Positions 14,988-17,493 of a DNA stretch of 17,493 bases are shown here, piece after piece. The notes beneath the pieces are model-generated. The model had not been told where the DNA came from. It saw only the letters and a list, made by a program, of their open reading frames with translations, and did no database searches. Position numbers and translations under genes: made by a program. Positions within the stretch are counted from its first letter, which is position 1; each line of letters opens with the position of its first letter. Source of the DNA: Candidatus Bathyarchaeota archaeon (GTDB lineage: Archaea; Thermoproteota; Bathyarchaeia; Bathyarchaeales; UBA233); contig QMXC01000003.1 of NCBI GenBank assembly GCA_003661945.1, forward strand, positions 1 to 17,493. The letters are read 5' to 3'.

Positions 14988-16241
14988 ATGAAGCTTGCTG
15001 TGCTGGTATACGAGTTCCCTCCTAAGATAGTGGGAGGACTGGGAACATACGCCGCTGAAATTACACGGAAGTTCGTGATGATGGATCATGACGTGACAGT
15101 GTTCACTATGAACGATGATGTGATTAGCCTTCCAACCCGTGAGATTTGGAGAGGAATCGAAATTCACCGTCCCCTACACATAGATGTTTCCGATTCTCTA
15201 CCTGACGTAATCGCAGAAGACGTCAAAAAATGGGGACGCGGCATACAGTTCTTCTCAAAAATATTGGTGTACAACTACCTGAGCGCTGCGAAGCTCATTA
15301 ACGAGCTTGTTAAAAAGGAGAGCTTCAAATACGACCTAGTTATCGCTCATGACTGGCTTTCCGTGATTGCTGGAATAACCGTGAAGAAGCAGCTTGGGCT
15401 TCCCATGGTTTTCCATGTGCATTCTACGGAGCAAGGGCGCACTTTAGGGCATGGTTCGAAAGTTGTTAGCAGCATCGAACACCGTGGTGGACAAACAGCT
15501 GACCTAGTTATCACGGTTTCCTACGCCATGAGGGAAGAACTGTTAAGCTTAGGTTTTCCAAGAGACAAGGTTGAAGTCTGCTACAACGGCGTAGACCCTG
15601 AGAAATATTCTCCGGAGAAGATAGACCCGAACAAGGTTAAGGCGTTAAGAGAACGTTACGGGATTAAAGACGAGGATTTAATGTTATTCTTTATAGGGAG
15701 GCTAGTAGGCGTTAAGGGCGTGGACAAGCTTGTTATGGCGATGCCTCATGTTCTGCAATCCGTTCCCAACGCGAAACTCGTAATCGTAGGATTAGGCGAC
15801 CTTCAAGACTATCTACAAAGGCTCGTGAACATGCTTAAGCTTCAAGACGCCGTAAAACTCCGCTTCGAGTTTATTCCTGAAGAAGAGCGAATCCTCCACT
15901 ACGCGGCTTGTGACGTCGCCGTCTTCCCCAGCCTCTACGAGCCTTTCGGAATAGTGGCGCTTGAGGCGATGAGTATGGAACGTCCCGTCGTCGTAGGTGC
16001 CGCTGGGGTCAGCGGGATGCGAGAAATAGTTATCCCATGCGGCGAAGAACAGTGCGGTTATCATATAAACCCAAACAACCCCGCCGACATAGCTTGGGGC
16101 ATAGTCAACGCCGTTCAAGACCCCGAGCGAAGAAAGTTTCTAGGTAAAAACGGTAGAAAACGGGTTCTAAGCGAGTTCACATGGGATAAAATAGCTGAAC
16201 AAACATTGAAACTCTATGAACGAGTAGCCGCGAAAAAGTAG
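14988..16241 (+). CDS. Glycogen synthase-like glycosyltransferase (GT4/GT5 type)
   Basis: A 417-residue GT-B retaining glycosyltransferase, close in layout to archaeal glycogen synthases, which extend alpha-1,4-glucan from ADP- or UDP-glucose. The N-terminal domain opens with MKLAVLVYEFPPKIVGGLGTY; the GGLG loop (16-19) contacts the nucleotide sugar. HDWLSVIAG and VFHVHSTEQGR are acceptor-side motifs, and NGVDPEKYSP precedes the C-terminal Rossmann domain. GRLVGVKGVDKL supplies the phosphate-binding residues, and SLYEPFGIVALEAM contains the E-x7-E motif of the catalytic site. A start at ATG 14988 is supported by AAAGGTG. A short ATG at 14970 ends after five codons. It follows a divergent winged-helix gene; trmY starts 44 nt downstream. 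Trehalose or other sucrose-synthase-like activities cannot be excluded. Confidence 0.85.
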   Translation: MKLAVLVYEFPPKIVGGLGTYAAEITRKFVMMDHDVTVFTMNDDVISLPTREIWRGIEIHRPLHIDVSDSLPDVIAEDVKKWGRGIQFFSKILVYNYLSAAKLINELVKKESFKYDLVIAHDWLSVIAGITVKKQLGLPMVFHVHSTEQGRTLGHGSKVVSSIEHRGGQTADLVITVSYAMREELLSLGFPRDKVEVCYNGVDPEKYSPEKIDPNKVKALRERYGIKDEDLMLFFIGRLVGVKGVDKLVMAMPHVLQSVPNAKLVIVGLGDLQDYLQRLVNMLKLQDAVKLRFEFIPEEERILHYAACDVAVFPSLYEPFGIVALEAMSMERPVVVGAAGVSGMREIVIPCGEEQCGYHINPNNPADIAWGIVNAVQDPERRKFLGKNGRKRVLSEFTWDKIAEQTLKLYERVAAKK

Positions 16242-16285
16242 TTTATTTATCTAAGCGTCTTCCAATCTTATTTGAGATGCTCCTC

Positions 16286-16867
16286 ATGCGCGAGTTTATC
16301 CTCTATTCTCGGAAAGGCAGAACCGACGCTCACTTTTCCAACATCCGAGACGCCGGAAGGCTCGACGTAGTCCACGAATGCATAGTCGCAAGCCTTTTCC
16401 TTTCCCACGGAATACGTCGAAACACGGTTTTCCATGCCTTCTTATGCGGTCCCCCATCTCCACCGTTACACATGAAAATAGACGGCGCCACAATTAGAGA
16501 TGTTCGCACAGACCAGCAGACGTGGATAGAAATCTTCAGAAAAGTCCTATCTGGAAAGTCCCACCCAGGAATAACCGTGGAAAAAAGAAGTTTTGAAAGC
16601 CTTCTCCGAGAGCTTTCCAGCAACGCTGATGTTTTCGTTTTAGAAGAAGGTGGAAAAGACGTTTTCGACGTGGATTTCGGCGAGCATCCAGTTTTTGTTC
16701 TCGGCGACCATATAGGCTTACCTCGAAAGGTTGAGGGATTCGCGTTGCGTTACGGAGAAAAAATTTCCTTGGGCAAGCAGCCATACCTCGCCGCCAGCTG
16801 CATCACAATTCTAAACTACATATTAGACCGTATTGAAACTGGAAAACCTTTAGAAAGGAGGGAATAG
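16286..16867 (+). CDS. trmY: tRNA (pseudouridine(54)-N(1))-methyltransferase
   Basis: TrmY converts pseudouridine-54 in the tRNA T-loop to N1-methylpseudouridine with SAM, an archaeal feature. The 193-residue SPOUT-fold protein begins MREFILYSRKGRTDAHFS, the family N-terminus, and has GRLDVVH (24-30). The knotted SAM site is FVLGDHIGLP (137-146) and LGKQPYLAASCITILNYILD (162-181). I start at ATG 16286, where homologues begin; ATG at 16277 would add three residues. TTTATTTATC at 16242-16251 is a likely TATA box. The next gene, thiD, starts 3 nt after the stop, so the two are probably cotranscribed despite unrelated roles. All three tRNAs here have a TTCAAAT T-loop, with U54-U55 as possible substrate. 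Confidence 0.93.
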   Translation: MREFILYSRKGRTDAHFSNIRDAGRLDVVHECIVASLFLSHGIRRNTVFHAFLCGPPSPPLHMKIDGATIRDVRTDQQTWIEIFRKVLSGKSHPGITVEKRSFESLLRELSSNADVFVLEEGGKDVFDVDFGEHPVFVLGDHIGLPRKVEGFALRYGEKISLGKQPYLAASCITILNYILDRIETGKPLERRE

Positions 16868-16870
16868 CTC

Positions 16871-17493
16871 TTGAAGCAAAGCCCTGTTTGCGTCATGACC
16901 ATTGCTGGCTCTGACAGCAGCGGAGGCGCAGGAATAGCTGCGGACTTAAAAACATTCGCCGCTGTTGGCGTCTACGGCACTTTCGCTATAACCGCTGTAA
17001 CAGCTCAAAACACCCTAGGCGTCGAGGAAATATTTCCCATTCCAGCGCAAACCGTAAAACAGCAGATAGAAACAACTCTTGCGGATATTCCAGTAAAAGT
17101 AGTCAAAACAGGCATGCTCTACACAAAGGAAACAATCGAAGCCGTGGCTGAACTCGTCTCTAAGTTTAAACTAAAAGCTGTCGTAGACCCCGTTTTCAGA
17201 GCCGGAACCGGCGCTATGCTCATCCGAGAAGATGCGAAAAAGGCTTTGGCTGAGAGCTTAATTCCTAAAGCCTACGTTTTGACCCCGAACCGTTATGAAG
17301 CCGAAGACTTGGCTGGAATGCCCATTCGTGACGTTGAGGACATGAAGAAAGCCGCAGAGAAAATTGCTCGTCTCGGCGTAGACGCGGTTATAATCAAAGG
17401 CGGACACGTAGAATCCGAGGAAACCGTGACAGACATCCTCTACCACAAAGGCGAGTTCTACGCTTTCACTAAGCCTCGAATAAGGATTCAAAC
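16871..17493 (+). CDS. thiD: Hydroxymethylpyrimidine/phosphomethylpyrimidine kinase (partial, 3' end missing)
   Basis: ThiD phosphorylates hydroxymethylpyrimidine and its monophosphate for thiamine synthesis. The frame is open from 16871 to the window edge, giving 207 residues. The ribokinase-fold signature MTIAGSDSSGGAGIAADLKTF starts at residue 9; TAVTAQNTLGV, VKTGMLY, VVDPVFRAGTGAML, LTPNRYEAEDL and VIIKGGH follow in order, all family motifs. The start is TTG at 16871, preceded by AAAGGAGGGA with GGAGG at 16857-16861, an excellent ribosome site at 9-nt spacing; the first ATG is at codon 9, inside the first conserved strand. Whether the missing end carries a ThiN domain, as in many archaeal ThiD proteins, cannot be seen. 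Co-operon with trmY. Confidence 0.94.
   Translation, partial: MKQSPVCVMTIAGSDSSGGAGIAADLKTFAAVGVYGTFAITAVTAQNTLGVEEIFPIPAQTVKQQIETTLADIPVKVVKTGMLYTKETIEAVAELVSKFKLKAVVDPVFRAGTGAMLIREDAKKALAESLIPKAYVLTPNRYEAEDLAGMPIRDVEDMKKAAEKIARLGVDAVIIKGGHVESEETVTDILYHKGEFYAFTKPRIRIQ

Noticed and set aside
1..17493. CRISPR array, IS element, toxin-antitoxin pair or defence system
   Set aside because: No spaced direct repeats, transposase motifs, or paired small toxin/antitoxin frames were found; the RHH protein at 12572 is too long, has a winged helix and lacks an adjacent toxin gene.

Overview
The window comes from an archaeon, most plausibly a TACK-lineage member such as a Bathyarchaeia-like organism; the lineage is inferred. 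Archaeal markers are the bifunctional fructose-1,6-bisphosphate aldolase/phosphatase, a TrmY-type tRNA pseudouridine-54 methyltransferase, TATA boxes about 25 nt before likely start sites, several leaderless or near-leaderless genes, and a tRNA intron with a bulge-helix-bulge splice motif. Coding density is high and no gene-free stretch exceeds 300 nt.

Left part (1-5200). The 3' end of an unidentified gene and a SAM methyltransferase lie in visibly AT-rich DNA, bounded by a tRNA-Thr(CGT). Then follow a tandem-GNAT acetyltransferase (minus) and thiL (plus), divergent. thiL overlaps by 4 nt the true start of a MetE/UROD-like gene that carries an in-frame TAA at codon 26. Convergent with it is an EamA-type transporter gene split by a one-base frameshift at a run of six A. 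Two neighbouring genes are therefore damaged, or mis-sequenced.

Middle part (5200-12560). An AmmeMemoRadiSam-type radical SAM enzyme is followed by a protein with four CBS domains and a C-terminal domain that looks like ribosome hibernation factor HPF. Next come tRNA-Arg(GCG), deoC, argS (minus), a GalT-like nucleotidyltransferase (minus), a second methyltransferase, and tRNA-Arg(CCG) with a 22-nt intron at the non-canonical position 29/30. The arginine genes (two tRNAs and ArgRS) sit within 5 kb.

Right part (12570-17493). A ribbon-helix-helix/winged-helix regulator is divergent from the gluconeogenic fbp gene. A winged-helix protein with a DUF5752-like tail is convergent with fbp and divergent from a glycogen-synthase-like glycosyltransferase. 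This forms a plausible module leading from triose phosphates to stored glucan, with two candidate regulators. The window closes with trmY and a thiD gene cut by the window edge, linked as an operon. thiL and thiD both serve thiamine diphosphate synthesis but lie about 14 kb apart.

No CRISPR array, insertion sequence, rRNA or phage gene was seen. The most interesting items are the non-canonical tRNA intron, the CBS-HPF fusion, the interrupted MetE-like gene with its altered metal motif, and the regulator arrangement around fbp and the glucan synthase.
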